DNA of 64,000 bases from Verticillium longisporum (GCA_019188255.1 JAETXT010000014.1:1488001-1552000); one strand, 5' to 3'. Positions 12,847 to 25,902 are shown, counted from the stretch's first letter. The notes: generated by a model not told the origin, from the sequence alone. Program-made: numbers and translations.

Positions 12847-15800
12847 GGTCACAAAGCAATAATTCATGCGGGAAGGGTGGCGGCGAGTGATTGTTGTGTC
12901 CTCCAAATGTTCAAGGCTGTCAACCGTGTCTACGAACGCGTAGCAAGGACTCGGTTGCAAGAGCCACCGCCGGCGGTTCGTAGGAGCGCGACATCATGGA
13001 CTGACACGAGATGGACACGAACCTACCTTGTGAGGGCTTCATATTCAGCTGTCGTGGCAGCACCAGCGTCGAAGGACATGCGGACGCGGGATCGATCGGA
13101 TTGTGCATTTGTAGCTAAAGCGAGATTTCCGGTGCTTCGGTTTTTCGGCAGTGTCGACTGGGGCACGAGTCTGCTGCGTCCTCTTCCCTCCTCGTTGTGA
13201 AGTTCGGCGCCTGCAATCCATCAATCAGCCGGTGCACATACGGAAAAGGTCAACTAGACAGAGAGCGGGCGGTCGAAGAGAGAAGAGTGGAAATGGCGGA
13301 CACTGTTCCCAGACGCGAACGGCGTTATTCATGCATACCATTTTTGCTGGATCCCCCATGCGTCTGTATCATACTTGGAGGGGCGTCGACCGTCGTGTAC
13401 AGTGTTCGAGGGGGGTGGTCTGGCGGCAGGGCAAAGCGTCCGTGTTGTCGATGCAAAGTCGAAAGGGCAACGGCGGGGTCGAGTCGTTGAGGGGGTGCAG
13501 GTTGGGTCGGCGATCCGATCTGGTGTAGTGCAGTTTGACGAAGTGGGTGTTCAATGGCGGAAGCTCTGTAGGCACCGGGTGCAACCTCAGATAAGGTAAC
13601 GTATGGGGCAGGATTGTGTGCAGCTGATGTTGTGCCACGGGGCTGGAAGATGAACAGGAAAAGTCGTGCGGTCGTGAGACGCGCAGGTGGGTGGTGGATG
13701 AAGCAAGCTCGGTGATGGTCTTGACTGGCGTGCGGGCTTGTTGTTCGTCGGTCTGTCGACTGCCCAGGCAAGGCAGGGCAGGGCAGCAAGGCAAAGGAGC
13801 GCCGGTCGAGACAGGGTAGTCAACAGCTGGAGGAATGCGTCGCACAGTCTGCGGCAGACAGGCAGGCTTCCAAACCCCGTGCCGGAGGCCTTTGTTTGAG
13901 ACGAGTCTCCCTCTGTCTGATCCTGGGAGGGTCGGATAGCCAAGACTTGAGCGTTGAGGGAGGCGGCAGGCTTGATCCGGCGTCCGGGCGTGCAAGCGAC
14001 TGTCGCGAGATGCTGCTTGTTGCTGTATGTCTCACACTGCTGGCGGGCTGGGCAGGGCTGGGCTGAGCTGGGCGCGGGCGTGGGCGTAGACGATTGAGAA
14101 AAAAACGTACCGTTAGGTAGGTAGGTAGGTAAGGTAAGTAGTGCAGGCGGCGAGAGAAAGTTGAGACTGTGGATCGATGTCCAAGTATTTTGGTGGTTCA
14201 CAGCATTTGCCAGTAGATTCGATGGAGTAAAATGAAATGAAGGTTCAAATAAGCAATGATCAGTCGGCAATTGTACTTTTTCTTCTCACAGAACTACGGA
14301 CGGGGATGGCTCAGGTGCAACAGGACACACAGGTTGGAAGCGGGAAGTTGAGGAGCGAGAGTTTCTCCTAGGCGCCTCCGGTTTTCGGGTTCTGGGAACG
14401 TCTTCTGTCTTGTCTGTAGCGCTTGTTACTACTTGGATCAAAATCACCTGCAGGTCAGGAAAGAGGTAGGTGGGTAGGTAGGTAGGCCCAGCTCATCGGT
14501 GCACCATGACGGTACTTGCATGTTTTCCGTACCCGCTCCTCCTCAGGCAGGTGCGTAGCACCACACCTTCTGTACCCGAGGTGGAAGCTCCAACACTTAT
14601 GGCCGCTGAGGTTTCTTTCTACGTACCTGTACCTGGGTGGGGCACCATCAGAATTGAAATCCCTAAAATCACCCCCAATGCATGCCGTAGGTACCTATGT
14701 AGGTGCCGTAGGTATCTATGTAGGAAAAAGACCCTGGTGAAAGGTGCCCAGTAGCATGACCCGACGACGATACGGGCAGGCAAGGGCAAGTGTGGTGCTA
14801 CGTGATGAATGTTCGTAGTTGGGGGCCGCAGGAACCTTGGCACCAATCTTTGGTGGAGTTGTCCTCGACAATGGCTCGCAAGTCTTTTGGATTGGACAGC
14901 ATGCCCACTTGTGGATGCTTTCGCGGGGGGACCACGGGACAAACTCAAAAGTTCACACCATCACATGGGCTGCGTTCGTTTTTTCTCTCGTCATCCCACT
15001 CACTGTATTCCCCAACAGCACCTCGTTGATGGTGAGATAGATATCCAGCCTTGACCTCTCTACAGGGCTCGGTATCCTGCCAACCAGCGCTCGTGTCCAT
15101 CACAAGCCTCCAGCTGTCGTGCACGAGCGCGTGTAGTAGTGCCAGTCAGTCGATGGACAAGTAATTCTATCGGGTGATCGGCAATACTATTACGTCGCTT
15201 GCCGTCAGGTAGCTTCTCGACGATACGGAAGAGCAGTGCAAATGCATCTGACAATCTCCCTGCGCCTCAAAGACACACGGCGGACACAAGGCTGCCACGG
15301 TCGATTACCGTTCCCATGCAAAGCGATAGACCGCCGTCAACATCACGACCAGACTACAGCTGCGGGAAGAAAGGATTAGAGAAAAGAAGAAGATCGGAAA
15401 GGAACTGCTTTCTCTATTCTCTATGTGTTGTGTAGACGCTCAGACCTATTCTATTGAAGCTATAAACAAAGGTAAGGGTTTTCGGCAGATTACGTATTCT
15501 GGAAGCGGGAAGTCTTTGATGGAGGTCTTGAGACCTTCCTATGAGTGCATACGCACACTGAGCAACTGGACTTCAACCACCCTCGCCGACGGAGATACCA
15601 ATGGCCCTCGCAGAGGCGGGTTCATACCTGCCGTAGGAGGACGAGAAAGCGAGCTGGAGAATGATGAACGTCACCCCATCAGCCTCGCATATCGAATCAA
15701 TATTCGCGACAGTTCTGAGCGCAAATTGGCGAGGCGTTGCAATCGGCTGATCTGCCTAGGTAGGTCTTGGAGGGGTCTGAGACTTGATCGCCCAATCAGT

Positions 15801-18125
15801 AGATAACATCCTGCACTAAGGTGATGGGTGTCAACAGTCACCCACCCACCACCATGAGCGCCTCAACGACACAGGCTTTGCTGAGATAACGATGGTGAGC
15901 AGATGATTGTGTCATGGGTCGTGCAACAGATCGTAGCCCTATCCAGGGCGCTCACACATGATCAACAAGCACATGCGGTGTGTGTGTATGTGTGTGTGGC
16001 GAGCGCTGGTCTGTTTGTTGCGAGTTTCTCGGCGACCAAAGGTCCATGTCCTGGACCAGTTAAGGGCACGGGCTTCAGGAGCAGAGGAGATAGCTAGCCG
16101 GCCGCCGGGAGACGCGAGCGCTGGAAACGGCAGCTGGCGTTCGAGAAGCTGGCTACCCTTCTGGCGGCATATCAAGGCACAGGAACGTGGCAATGGAGAA
16201 CAGCCTGGACGAAACGACCCCAGCCAGTGCGGCGGATCCAGCGTGGGTTGGTGCCCCTAACCGCCCCTCCAGCTGGCTACCAAAGGATCAACCTGACCAA
16301 GCCGAGGCGAGTCAAGACTTCCCCGATGCTGGGAAGAAATGCCTCGAATGTGAAGCAGCCGGATAACCGCACCGTCACAGGCGACCACATTTCGTGGAGA
16401 CCGTTTCCACTGATCTTCTTTGTCCTTGACCGCGGAGTATACGAGTCGGGCACGTCGGCAACCTGGTCATTAACAAGCTTGCCGCTCAAGCTATTCGTCA
16501 GCAGCGATTGTTCGCCAAAAGAAGAGGCTTGAGCACCGGTTCGATGAGAGAGACCATTCCAGTGATGCTTCTTCGGCCCGCCTCAGTAGTTGAGTACCCT
16601 CACGCTCGCTGTTGTTCTGGCCAGCGTCCACTACAGGGATGTCGAGGACGGAGTGTGAGCAACTTCTGAAAGGGCCAGAGCACCCTTCTCCCCGCACACC
16701 ATACCCTGGCGACTTGGCACCATCACGGCCCCTCTCCCCATTGATCAGCCTGAAGGCCCTTGCGTGCTCCAGCTGTTTGCCGCCAGGCGTGTCCAGCCAC
16801 TAAGCAATTTCTTGACTGCCAAGTGTTTTCGGGGTCGCACAGTGTTGGGTTGTCGATTCAGGTGCACTCGTCGACTTCTAGGAAACATGAAGAGTGCAAA
16901 CACTGGACATGCAAGCTTCAAGTTCGATGGCTACCGTATATAAGGTAGGCACGCTCGAATCGTCCGCTCTCCTCTCTCCTTGGCGTGCAGTGCAGCCCTT
17001 TGCGTGGACACAAAGCCAGCATCACAACGACTTCTGTCCACAATGGCATCCTCCCCCAAATCCCCATGCCCTGGTCTTCCTTGTCACCCTGCTTTCGCCT
17101 CCCGCTCCGTTGGGGATGCAGGGGCCCACTCCACCACGCGATAAGCGGCGGAACGACTGGCTTTGGCGGATCGCTTCAGCAACTGCTGGCTCGCTGACCT
17201 GCCCGCTGGGCCGCCCACCACCTAACTAACTCGGGCAAAGTTGGTCCTTCCATCCTCCGACTTTCCCTGAAGGCCCCAGGGCCAACCCGAGACATGTTTT
17301 TGAGCCTTTTCTGGTCATCCCAAGAAACATTGCCCGTGTGATCCCGACACCCGACTCACGACGAGGGGGCCATGTGCCAGCCCAGTGGCTTTGGTTCAGT
17401 CGCTCCCATATCCCGTGCTCAGGCGTCGATTATGTTCGTTCCCTGTTTGCCTGAGAGATAGGAACTCCAAGATGTCCTTCACAGAGCAGGGGGCTGGCAA
17501 GGCGTTCCACAGAACTCAAGCAACAGAGGGTCTTGAGGAAACTGTGCCGCAGATTCGGCGTGGACAAGGCCCGACTGCCCACTGACATCCCGGAAACCCC
17601 GCCATCCCGCTCCTGCTTGCCCCCTCGCAGTGCGATCCATACCACCTTGGCCCCCCTCCAAGACCCCTCCCTAAGCCGTGTCTCGCGAGCCGGGCGCCCG
17701 CCACTGGGACCCCGGCCCACCTGCCCGCTGCCAACCCCCTTCCCCCTTATCGATAGGTGCTAATCGACCCCTTCTTCTTCAGTCGCCCATCCCCCAGCTC
17801 TACCTCTTGGGAAATCATCTCGACAGTCCGTCGTCGACAGAGCTGTCCTTATTCTTGAGTTCTTCTCCATTGCATAGTCCAACCTTTATTTCAATCGAAT
17901 GTCCTTGCGACTGCGAGCACGGCGTCAAGTCTTCCTCTCGACATGAGAAAGGGTTGACCGAACAGCCCATCTCACCCCTCCCCCCACCTCAACTTTGTCC
18001 GACGCCGATTACGATATCCCGAGGACTGTCTTCACGTCCAGTTCCTATCGTCCGTTGCTTCTGTCTTCAGCTTCGATCAACCTCGTTGTAACCCACCAAT
18101 CCTCTTGCCACCCAGATTCATCGTC
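12847..18125. other. 5.3-kb gap; shared upstream region of PSK and F-box genes
   Basis: No supportable gene. The divergent neighbours mean this region should contain both promoters and leaders. It holds (TAGG)n tracts near 14114-14131 and 14465-14487, a related GTAGGTACCTATGTAGG cluster near 14687-14722, and a TATATAAG element near 16936 whose target is unknown. Long frames here are low-complexity shadows. Confidence 0.5.
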
Positions 18126-20171
18126 ATGCCCGACATGCAGGAGTCTATTGCGAGCGCTGCGCTCACGGAGGTGGTTGACGAGCAAAACCCTGACCTCCAC
18201 GAGGTCCCGATCAAGAAAGGCAACCGACAAAGACTCCTCCACCGCATCCAACGCATTTCTTCCTCCCCCTCCTTGGTTTCCATAGGACGACCCAGAGCAC
18301 GCAGTACCCCTTATAGGGGCAAGGGTCATCTGTCTTGCGTCAGCCTCTCTGGTGCCCCTATCGCAAGCATCACAGATGGCAGCGATTCCTACTTCCCCGC
18401 TGGGGCCTCAGCATCAGATTATGCGAACGCCTCGGATCGTCAAGCCGGTACACCAGCCAGCGAGAAGGCCCATTTCGACGCCAACGTTCGCAGAATCGAG
18501 ACCGGAGTGACGCCATTCAATCCCTTGACACCGGGAGCGTACACGATTGGCCTACCAACTGACATCAAAACCGTCTCGAAAATACTGCTAGCAAACCATG
18601 CGATGCCGAAAAAGAACTTTGACTTCTGGAAAGACATGCCACACGAGATCAGTGTACACATTTTCTCCTTCCTGCGACCCAAACAGCTGGTTCAAGCCTC
18701 TCGCACCAGCAAGTCGTTCCACGGACTATGCTTTGATGGGCAACTGTGGACGAGTTTCGATGCTTCTCAGTTCCACGACGAGATTCCAGCCAAGTCGCTC
18801 GCTAAAATCATCGTTGCTGCTGGTCCCTTTATCAAGGACCTCAACTTGCGGGGCTGCGTTCAGGTAGAGCATTACCATAGGGCTGAGGTCGTTGTCAAGG
18901 CTTGCCAAAACCTTTTGGATGCGACTCTCGAAGGCTGCCGCAACTTTCAGAGGAGTACGTTGCATACCTTGCTTCGCAACAACTCCAGACTTGCCAATCT
19001 CAACCTGACAGGCCTCACCGCCGTAACCAACATGTCATGCACGATCATTGCAGAGGCCTGCCCTCAGCTGCAAAGGCTGGATGTTTCTTGGTGCACACAC
19101 ATGGACGCCAGAGGCATCAAGGCCGTCGTCAAAGGATGCGCCAAACTGACGGACCTACGTGCCAGGGAGATTAGGGGCTTTGACAATCTGGAGGTTGCAG
19201 AGGTGCTGTACAGAACCAACAACCTGGAGCGCCTAATCCTTAACGGTTGCGCTGATCTGGACGATCGCGCACTCAAGGTCATGGTCCAGGGCGAAGAGCC
19301 TGAAATCGACATCTTGACTGATATCCCTGTTGTTCCCCGACGCAAGTGGCGCCATCTCGATCTCAGTCGCTGCACCCGCCTTACGAGCAGGGGTGTTCGC
19401 GCACTTGGTCACTTGACACCAGACCTTGAGGGCTTGCAGCTGTCCGGTTGCACAGCATTGACCGACACTGCACTTGAGACCATTCTGGCTTCGACGCCAC
19501 GCCTGACTCACCTCGAGCTGGAGGATCTTGCCGAGCTCACCAACGCCTTCCTTTCCGAACATCTCGCCAAAGCCCCCTGTGCTCCACACCTGGAGCACCT
19601 TTCCCTCGGCTACTGCGAAGATCTTGGTGACGCTGGTATGCTTCCTGTTGTCAAGAACTGCATTCGGCTGCAGAACATCGACCTGGACAACACGCGCATC
19701 AGTGATCTCGTCCTTGCAGAGGCAGCACACATGGTCAATAAGCGTGCCAAGCGTACCACGGATTCCCGAGCCCGGCCCTCTGTCAGCCTGAACATGGTTG
19801 TGTACGATTGCCAGAACGTCACTTGGACTGGTGTCCGCGAGGTGCTGTTCCGCAATGCTCACGTCAAGCCTGACTCGTATCCCATGGAAGTCATTGGGCT
19901 CAAGGCCTTCTACGGCTTCCAGATGACGATCGACGAACACATGAAGCGTGTCCTCCGCGGGGACTTTGCGGCGGCCAGCAGGCTGGAACGTCGCTGGGCA
20001 GATTACATGCAGGCCAATGAAGAGGCTGGCGCCACAGGAGCAGGACACCGAAGGCGGCGCCGCCGGGCGAGAGAAGCCCAGATGCTACATGCCGATGAGG
20101 AAGAGGGTGGCATTGCGCATGCTGGGCGCAGGAGAGCTAGGACAGTTGCTGCTGCCTGTGCTGTCATGTGA
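18126..20171 (+). CDS. F-box / leucine-rich-repeat protein (Pof2-like)
   Basis: This intron-less gene of 681 residues encodes an F-box protein with amino-acid-cysteine type leucine-rich repeats, the substrate-recognition class of SCF ubiquitin ligases. The F-box lies at about residues 165-210 (DFWKDMPHEISVHIFSFL, then RTSKSFHGLCFDGQLW). Repeats follow from about 238 to 560, visible as periodic LxxLxLxxCxxLTD units such as LKDLNLRGC, LQRLDVSWC, LERLILNGC, WRHLDLSRC and LEHLSLGYC. The C-terminus is basic with an Arg run. The ATG at 18126 is chosen because the frame upstream has no ATG; an in-frame TTG at 18105 would only add seven residues. The N-terminal 140 residues are Ser-rich and probably disordered. 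The family resembles fission yeast Pof2 and budding yeast Grr1. The substrate is unknown. Confidence 0.88.
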   Translation: MPDMQESIASAALTEVVDEQNPDLHEVPIKKGNRQRLLHRIQRISSSPSLVSIGRPRARSTPYRGKGHLSCVSLSGAPIASITDGSDSYFPAGASASDYANASDRQAGTPASEKAHFDANVRRIETGVTPFNPLTPGAYTIGLPTDIKTVSKILLANHAMPKKNFDFWKDMPHEISVHIFSFLRPKQLVQASRTSKSFHGLCFDGQLWTSFDASQFHDEIPAKSLAKIIVAAGPFIKDLNLRGCVQVEHYHRAEVVVKACQNLLDATLEGCRNFQRSTLHTLLRNNSRLANLNLTGLTAVTNMSCTIIAEACPQLQRLDVSWCTHMDARGIKAVVKGCAKLTDLRAREIRGFDNLEVAEVLYRTNNLERLILNGCADLDDRALKVMVQGEEPEIDILTDIPVVPRRKWRHLDLSRCTRLTSRGVRALGHLTPDLEGLQLSGCTALTDTALETILASTPRLTHLELEDLAELTNAFLSEHLAKAPCAPHLEHLSLGYCEDLGDAGMLPVVKNCIRLQNIDLDNTRISDLVLAEAAHMVNKRAKRTTDSRARPSVSLNMVVYDCQNVTWTGVREVLFRNAHVKPDSYPMEVIGLKAFYGFQMTIDEHMKRVLRGDFAAASRLERRWADYMQANEEAGATGAGHRRRRRRAREAQMLHADEEEGGIAHAGRRRARTVAAACAVM

Positions 20172-20743
20172 AGGGAGAGATTCGCAGCGGAGTGTGCATT
20201 TCGAGCGTAAGCAGGTGTGGCCAGCGGCCCCGGGGGCTGCGGTCACGCCCACCTGGCATATGGGATATTGTGAAATATATTAGGCGTATTGGTGGTACGG
20301 GAAGTGCCGGTGGAGCTGGCATGCTTGGATCAGGGTATTGATTTATAGAAACGTCTGGCCATTGGGGCCCGGGGTCAGGTGTCTTTTGCGGCGCTTGGCG
20401 GCCTTCGCAACGCCTTTCAAGAATCTAGGGAGCATGATAGTCTGTCTCTATCCAGTTGTCCTCTGCTGATATAGCGTACGAACGGCATCCCAGCGCGACC
20501 TCGTGATAAGTCACCAAGATGACGCTAGCAGGGTCTTCACTTGAGGCTCTCCCTTTTATGACAGTCAGACGAATCTGAGGTCTGCTTCGGAGCGGCCATG
20601 TTGTTTGTAACTTCAGCCGGGAAACACTGCCCTCTGTCCGATCCGTTCCTGGATCCTGAAGTCCTGGCCAAGGGACATTGCCCGGCCCCATGACAAACTG
20701 TGCCACCATCACCGTGGGAATCAGAACAGCAGCGCTATCCCTT
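20172..20743. other. Convergent 3' spacer
   Basis: This spacer lies tail-to-tail between the F-box gene and the Iwr1-like gene and presumably holds both 3' UTRs. No gene seen. Confidence 0.5.
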
Positions 20744-22256
20744 CTAACCAGATCCAAATTGGCGAATATACCGCCGGATACGCTCCTGATGCACGTCCTC
20801 GTCGTCGCCGCTGAAAGTCATCTCCTCGTCCTCGCCGTCATAGTAAGCGTCAAACTCGTCCCCGTCCGAGGTTTGACCCTGGCGATAGAGGTAGGCATTG
20901 CGGCCGTACTCGTCGTCCGAGTCGACCTCGTCTTCCGGGTAGTCGGCCGTGTAATGGTTCTCGGCTGTTTTCCAAGGGGCATGAGCACTTTACAACATTT
21001 GGGATGGCAAGGGGTAAAGTAAAGTTGGGTTGGTCCAATCGACGTACCGTTTTCGTCCTCTTCGTCATCGGGCAGCTCATCCGAGTCGGACTCGTCGAAT
21101 CCGTAAAAGAGCTCCATGTCCTCCTCCGTGTCGAACTTGAGCACGCCGATCTGCTCGGGCGGAATCTGACCGAGAGCCAACAGCGGGGTGGTCGTCTTGT
21201 GCGTGTCGGGGGCGAGTTCGTAGACGACAATCTCGTAGTCGTCGTCGGACATGTAGACGTCCTGGGCCTCGGAGGCGTCCCTGGCGTCGAGCTCGCGCGC
21301 CAGCTCGGGGTGGCGTTCGGCGAAGCGCTTGGCGGGGGCCTTGGGCTTGAATCTGGACGGGGACGCAGGCGTCTTCTTCTTGATCTCGGCCAGATTCAGG
21401 CCTATCTCGTGGAGAACCCACTGGTCCATGTCGGCTGCGGTCTTGTCGGTCTCGTCTGTGCGGTTGACCGGTGGGAGTGGCTTGTGATCGGGTTCGGGGC
21501 CTTTGGCGGCGGCGTCCGGGATTGGCGTCGTGGAGTTGGGTGTGGTGTCTGCAGGGGAAGGAGCAGGTCGGTTCAGACGTCGCGCGCTCGGTTTCTTAAT
21601 CTTCCTCTCCGTCGTTGTCTCCGTGTGTGCCTCTGATGCCCCATGCTGCTGCTGTACCAATGGTCTCGAAGGGAGCGCCATGTTCAGCGCACCATGGGCG
21701 CCGCGCTCGACAAATACTGCGGTGCCGTATCGAGACTTGCGATTCTTCGTGATGCCGGAGCCTCTGCTTCGTGTGGACGGGGCCTGCATGGAAGCCCGCG
21801 ACATGTGGAAGAAGCGTTGCGCGCCAAACGCAGGCAGTCCGGTTGTCTTCAGGGCGGCATCCGTCTTTGACGCATGGTCGTGGGTGGAGCTAAGCTGAGC
21901 GGCTGGTGCTTGTGGTTTCGTAGCCGTTTGTCCCTCGTCGAAAGGTTGATCTTGGACCTTGGAAGACTGTATTATGGGTGCGGTCTCGGGAAGTGGATTC
22001 TGGAAGTCGTTCGAGAGAGGATGGACGGAAGGGGGCAGGGCCTTTGGTCGATCTTTGGCCTCGCCATTGCGCCGTTTGTAAACAAAGTTCTTCAGGTGGC
22101 GCTTCGTTCCCGACTCGAGATCTATGGTGTATGAGCACTCTCGTACAAGCACGGAATCTTGCGATCAGGGGCGGAGAACCCACGTAGATAGTTGACGGGG
22201 GCCTCCTCAGCGCCGCGCTTGCGCTTGATGTGGATGGTCTGCGGAGGGGCGGACAT
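20744..22256 (-). CDS. IWR1: RNA polymerase II nuclear-import factor Iwr1-like
   Basis: Iwr1 binds assembled RNA polymerase II and directs it into the nucleus. Three exons (22184-22256, 21048-22121, 20964-20744) give 455 residues in an unbroken frame. Introns are 22122-22183 (GTGGGT to ATAG) and 20965-21047 (GTACGT to ACAG). The N-terminus has the family start IHIKRKRGAEEAPVNYL with a basic nuclear-localisation-like cluster, followed by NFVYKRRN. The C-terminal Iwr1 domain reads FYGFDESDSDELPDDEEDEN, then NHYTADYPEDEVDSDDEYG and NAYLYR, and ends in an acidic tail. The middle (about residues 60-300) is low-complexity and of unclear role. Intron placement joins the acidic domain exactly, which supports the model. 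Confidence 0.88.
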
Positions 22257-24161
22257 GACCCTGACAATTGCGACCGTCTGTTCGATCCGGTGTAGGGGTG
22301 CTAGGAAGATACGTGAGGACACATGAGAATATGGTGCCTTTTGCGGAGTTGGGTTGTTACTGGGTGATGTCACTTGGAAGAGCGAGTTTGTCGGTCAAGG
22401 AGTGACGGCCGTGGACCACTTTTTGGCGGGCCATACTGATGGAGGGAGCGATAAGCAATTCTTTCTTTATGCTTATCATTCGGTGACGCCATTGGTGGCC
22501 ATTCAAACGCATGTCAATGTCTAGGTACTTTACAAGGCAAGGTAGCAACTGTCTCGCGAAGGTGCCTATTCGTTGCCTCGGTGCTTCGCAATCGACCTGC
22601 ACGGCGAGAGTTCAAGACGGAGGCTTGCAATAGGCTTGCAGATTTCCGAGCTGACTGCGCCGAGTGAGGTGCAAGATGGTTTGTTGCCTGGTCCAAGCGG
22701 CCAGTATAGCGGCTATACGGTGCGCCGCAGTGGCCTGGCAAGGATACCCACCTTGGTAGGTACCTTAGGAGGTGCCCTTTCAGTGGAGCGAGGCTTGCAT
22801 CGGGCGAGGTCCACCTCCAGGCGGCGATCATTAGATGGGGATGCTCTACCTAATAATAATGACAGCATCGTTGGCAAAGACTTGATCCACCTATATTTCA
22901 CAATGTCATCCAAAACCCCGCCTTGGTCCTGCTGTACCACCATGCGTACCCCAATTTGAGGCTTTCAGATGCTGCCGACATGGTCTGCGGGCATTAGCAT
23001 TCGCTAATCATGGCCGCCTGTGTTCTGGCCATACGCTGGTGGCAGGCCCGTCACACCGGCCCAACTGCTACGGCAGCAGCTAATGCGGGGATCGGCCCAG
23101 GCATGTCCCTCGACAAGTCCCCGATACTTTGGTAACGAAGCGCCAGACAGCCAATAGGCAGGTTCCCGAGACATGCAGATGGGCTTCCCGCCCGCCTGCC
23201 CAAAAGCTCCGGGCTTCGTACCTAGGTGCCAGCCAGGCCAGGCTAAACAGAATGCCAGCATTTACACACGTACCTTTCTCCACGTTTTATGCCATCGAGG
23301 TACTCCGCTGAGCTGAGCCTGAACCTGAGCGTCTGGCGCGCGGATGACATGGCGTGGTATGACGCGCCATGCCCATTCCTTGGAAGATGTCTGGGTCTGG
23401 GGCCTGGAGCACGCCTGCTCGGCTTGAACCGCTGGGGAGGCTTTCTTTTGCCTCGACATTGCCCCCGACGTGAGGATCCTGAGAAATTATGCACTCTTCC
23501 GTCTCCAGCATCTCCTCATACAATCCCTTTGAGCCGTGAGCTTCAGGTCCTCCTGCAAGAGACTCCAACAAGTAAGTGTCTTACGTATCGCGCGTAGCAA
23601 GAGCTGCACTGCTTGGCCTACCCCTCCTCTCGTTTCGTTCCGGTCCTCCCTTCCCACTGATGTTCCTGTTACCACACGCCATCTGATTCACGAAGCCTCG
23701 TCACGGCAAACAGCCTGTTAACCTCTTTGATCACACGCGACCCTAGAAGCTACACTTCCATCCTTCTTTGATCTATCATATTCATTCCCTTGCGGTTGCA
23801 TTGCTTCTCTGCTTTCCTTTCCATTGTACAAATAAACTGGTGCCATCCAGCCGCGGGCACACTTCCTTGTGTAGCAATTTCAAAGACCGCCCAAACATCG
23901 TCATTAACAATCGTCTCTAGCAAGGCAACACCCGTCGACGAGACAGAAACGGCGTATCATAGAGTCCCCGCGATCACTTGCCACTGTGGCATCACCCAGC
24001 GCAAGGCTCATTGCCCAACATTGACTGATTCGAGAAGCTTCAAGGCGGGCGATATACAACGGACCTAACCCCCCGTGCTATCCACCGACAGCCCAGGCAC
24101 CCGCAAACAATCACTGACACGGGCATGACAACGTCATAAGTCGGGAGAAGCATTTGCAATC
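22257..24161. other. Divergent spacer, 1.9 kb
   Basis: Shared upstream region of the Iwr1-like gene (-) and the glycogen-binding-domain gene (+). No coding evidence; a short TAGGTACCTTAGG motif lies near 22756. Confidence 0.5.
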
Positions 24162-25902
24162 ATGGCCGTCTCCAAGGTTCCAATCACACTCACATATCGG
24201 AAGCCTGGTACGCAACCACCTCTGTTCGTCGCTGGGACGTTCTCCAATCCACAATGGGAGGCGCAAGAGATGCAGGTCACCACAGGGGACGACGGAGAGC
24301 ATACGTTCTCCAAACCCCTGCACCTTCCCCCGGATCCAAGATTCAGTACAAAATCCGTATCGGTCCCGGAGATTGGTGGGTTCTCAACGATGACGCGCCG
24401 ACGGGTACGTACATCTACAGCATTGATACCCTGCTTGCCCAACGCCTAGGACTTTAAGCCTAACGCACTCATATAGTGACCGACGAAGCCGGAAACCGCA
24501 ACAACGTATTGATTGCCCCAGAACGCGACGAGGCCCATGCAGACGACGAGGCGCGGAACAAAGACTCAATCGACGAACGTTCCAATAGTTCACAAACGAG
24601 CGTAAACATGAACGGCTCGACACACAGCGAGGTCCTTCCTGCGCCGAAACCTCGCGGCGTTGACAAGCTACGGGAGCGCAGCGAGGAGGAGCTTCAGCAC
24701 CTCACAGCTACACCCCCCGAGGAGGTCGCGGAAACTGCTGCCGAGGTCGCCGACACGGCCGAAAATCTGGATGCTGATAAGGTACGAGTCTGTCCCAAGT
24801 CGTGCGATTAGACAGGACAGGCATCTGACAATGACCACAAGGACGACAAGGACACGAATGACAAGGAAACATCTACTGTCTGTCTCATTGACAGTTTCCC
24901 GGATGAAGAGGAGGACCTCGATGCTCAGAGCGAGCTTCCCCCCCTCTTTGCCCATGAATGCCTAGGCGGTTCCGACCCTGTGCCTGAAGTCGTCTCACCC
25001 CTGTCCGACGCAGCAGCGAGGCGCGCAGCGGCAGTGTCGATTACAATGTCGACAAGTACGATCTCAACGATCCCACACTCGAAAGGTGGCCTTCGGACCG
25101 CAACGCCATCATGGACGCTGTGCGGCGCGTTGAGTCATCGCGCGATGAAGACCAGACCTATGTCCTAGGCTCACCCATCTCACCCATCATCACTTCGCGC
25201 CGTGCGAGCAAGATTGAGGAAGACATTGCTCTTTCACCCGAGTCCCCAAGTCCCGTTACTGCGACTAAGCTTGACGTACCGACTAGAAAGCAGTCGCATG
25301 GCTCTATGGTGTCCAATCGATCTCTGACATCTCTTGCTTCCATTGTGGAAGAGGATAACAGACGCATCGAGGAAGAGGAGTATGACGAGGAGGCCGTGGA
25401 GGATCTTCGACCTTCGCCTGTGGTTCGCTTGCCCAGCCCTGCCATCAAGGTGACCCCTGATCTCCTGCGCTCTCCTGCTAGCGATGACGACGAGGGTGTG
25501 GTCTTGAAGAGTTCTCGCTCCGATCTCGACCTCAAGAGCGACACGGACACACCAGCTGCGGCCTTGGAACTTCCAGAACATGTGACTAGCAAGAGCGAAC
25601 CAAGTCCACCCATCCAACAGGACCTACCCAGCGCCCGCGCCCCACCGGACGAGATGGACGAGCTGGACGACGACGGAGCCGATGGCAGCATTGGACAGCG
25701 TGTCGCTCCACAGGGAGAGGATTCGGCGGATGGCCAGCTGCGCAGGCGCAATCTCAGCAACGACCGTTCCGTTGCGTCCAGCTCCGCTCAGGGCGCCAAG
25801 AATGCCGACAGCAGCAACTGGCTCCAAGCCTTCTTCCGTGTGCTTTTTGTCGACTGGATCGGGGGCTTTGTCCGCCAAATCTTCCACGGCAACCGCAAGT
25901 AG
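24162..25902 (+). CDS. CBM48 / AMPK-beta-like glycogen-binding protein, with two frameshifts
   Basis: The N-terminus is an AMPK1_CBM-type (CBM48) domain: KVPITLTYRKPGTQPPLFVA, GTFSNPQW, then QYKIRIGPGDWWVLNDDAP with the paired Trp expected to contact glucan, and VTDEAGNRNNVL. The middle is acidic and Ser-rich, and includes PPLFAHECLG and DPTLERWPSDRNAIMDAV. The C-terminus (SNWLQAFFRVLFVDWIGGFV) is a hydrophobic, probably amphipathic or membrane-associated segment. Exons are 24162-24404, 24477-24781 and 24842-25902; introns GTACGT to ATAG and GTACGA to CAAG. One C appears to be missing in the 5-C run at 24327-24331 (PPGSKIQYK is reached only after a shift), and another in the 4-C run at 24998-25001. 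Correcting both restores one frame. The function beyond glycogen or starch binding is unknown; it is not a complete AMPK beta subunit, as no ASC domain is seen. Confidence 0.82.

Noticed and set aside
20744..22256. Plus-strand frames of 110-210 codons over the Iwr1-like gene
   Set aside because: They are Val/Gly-rich antisense shadows of its acidic coding sequence.
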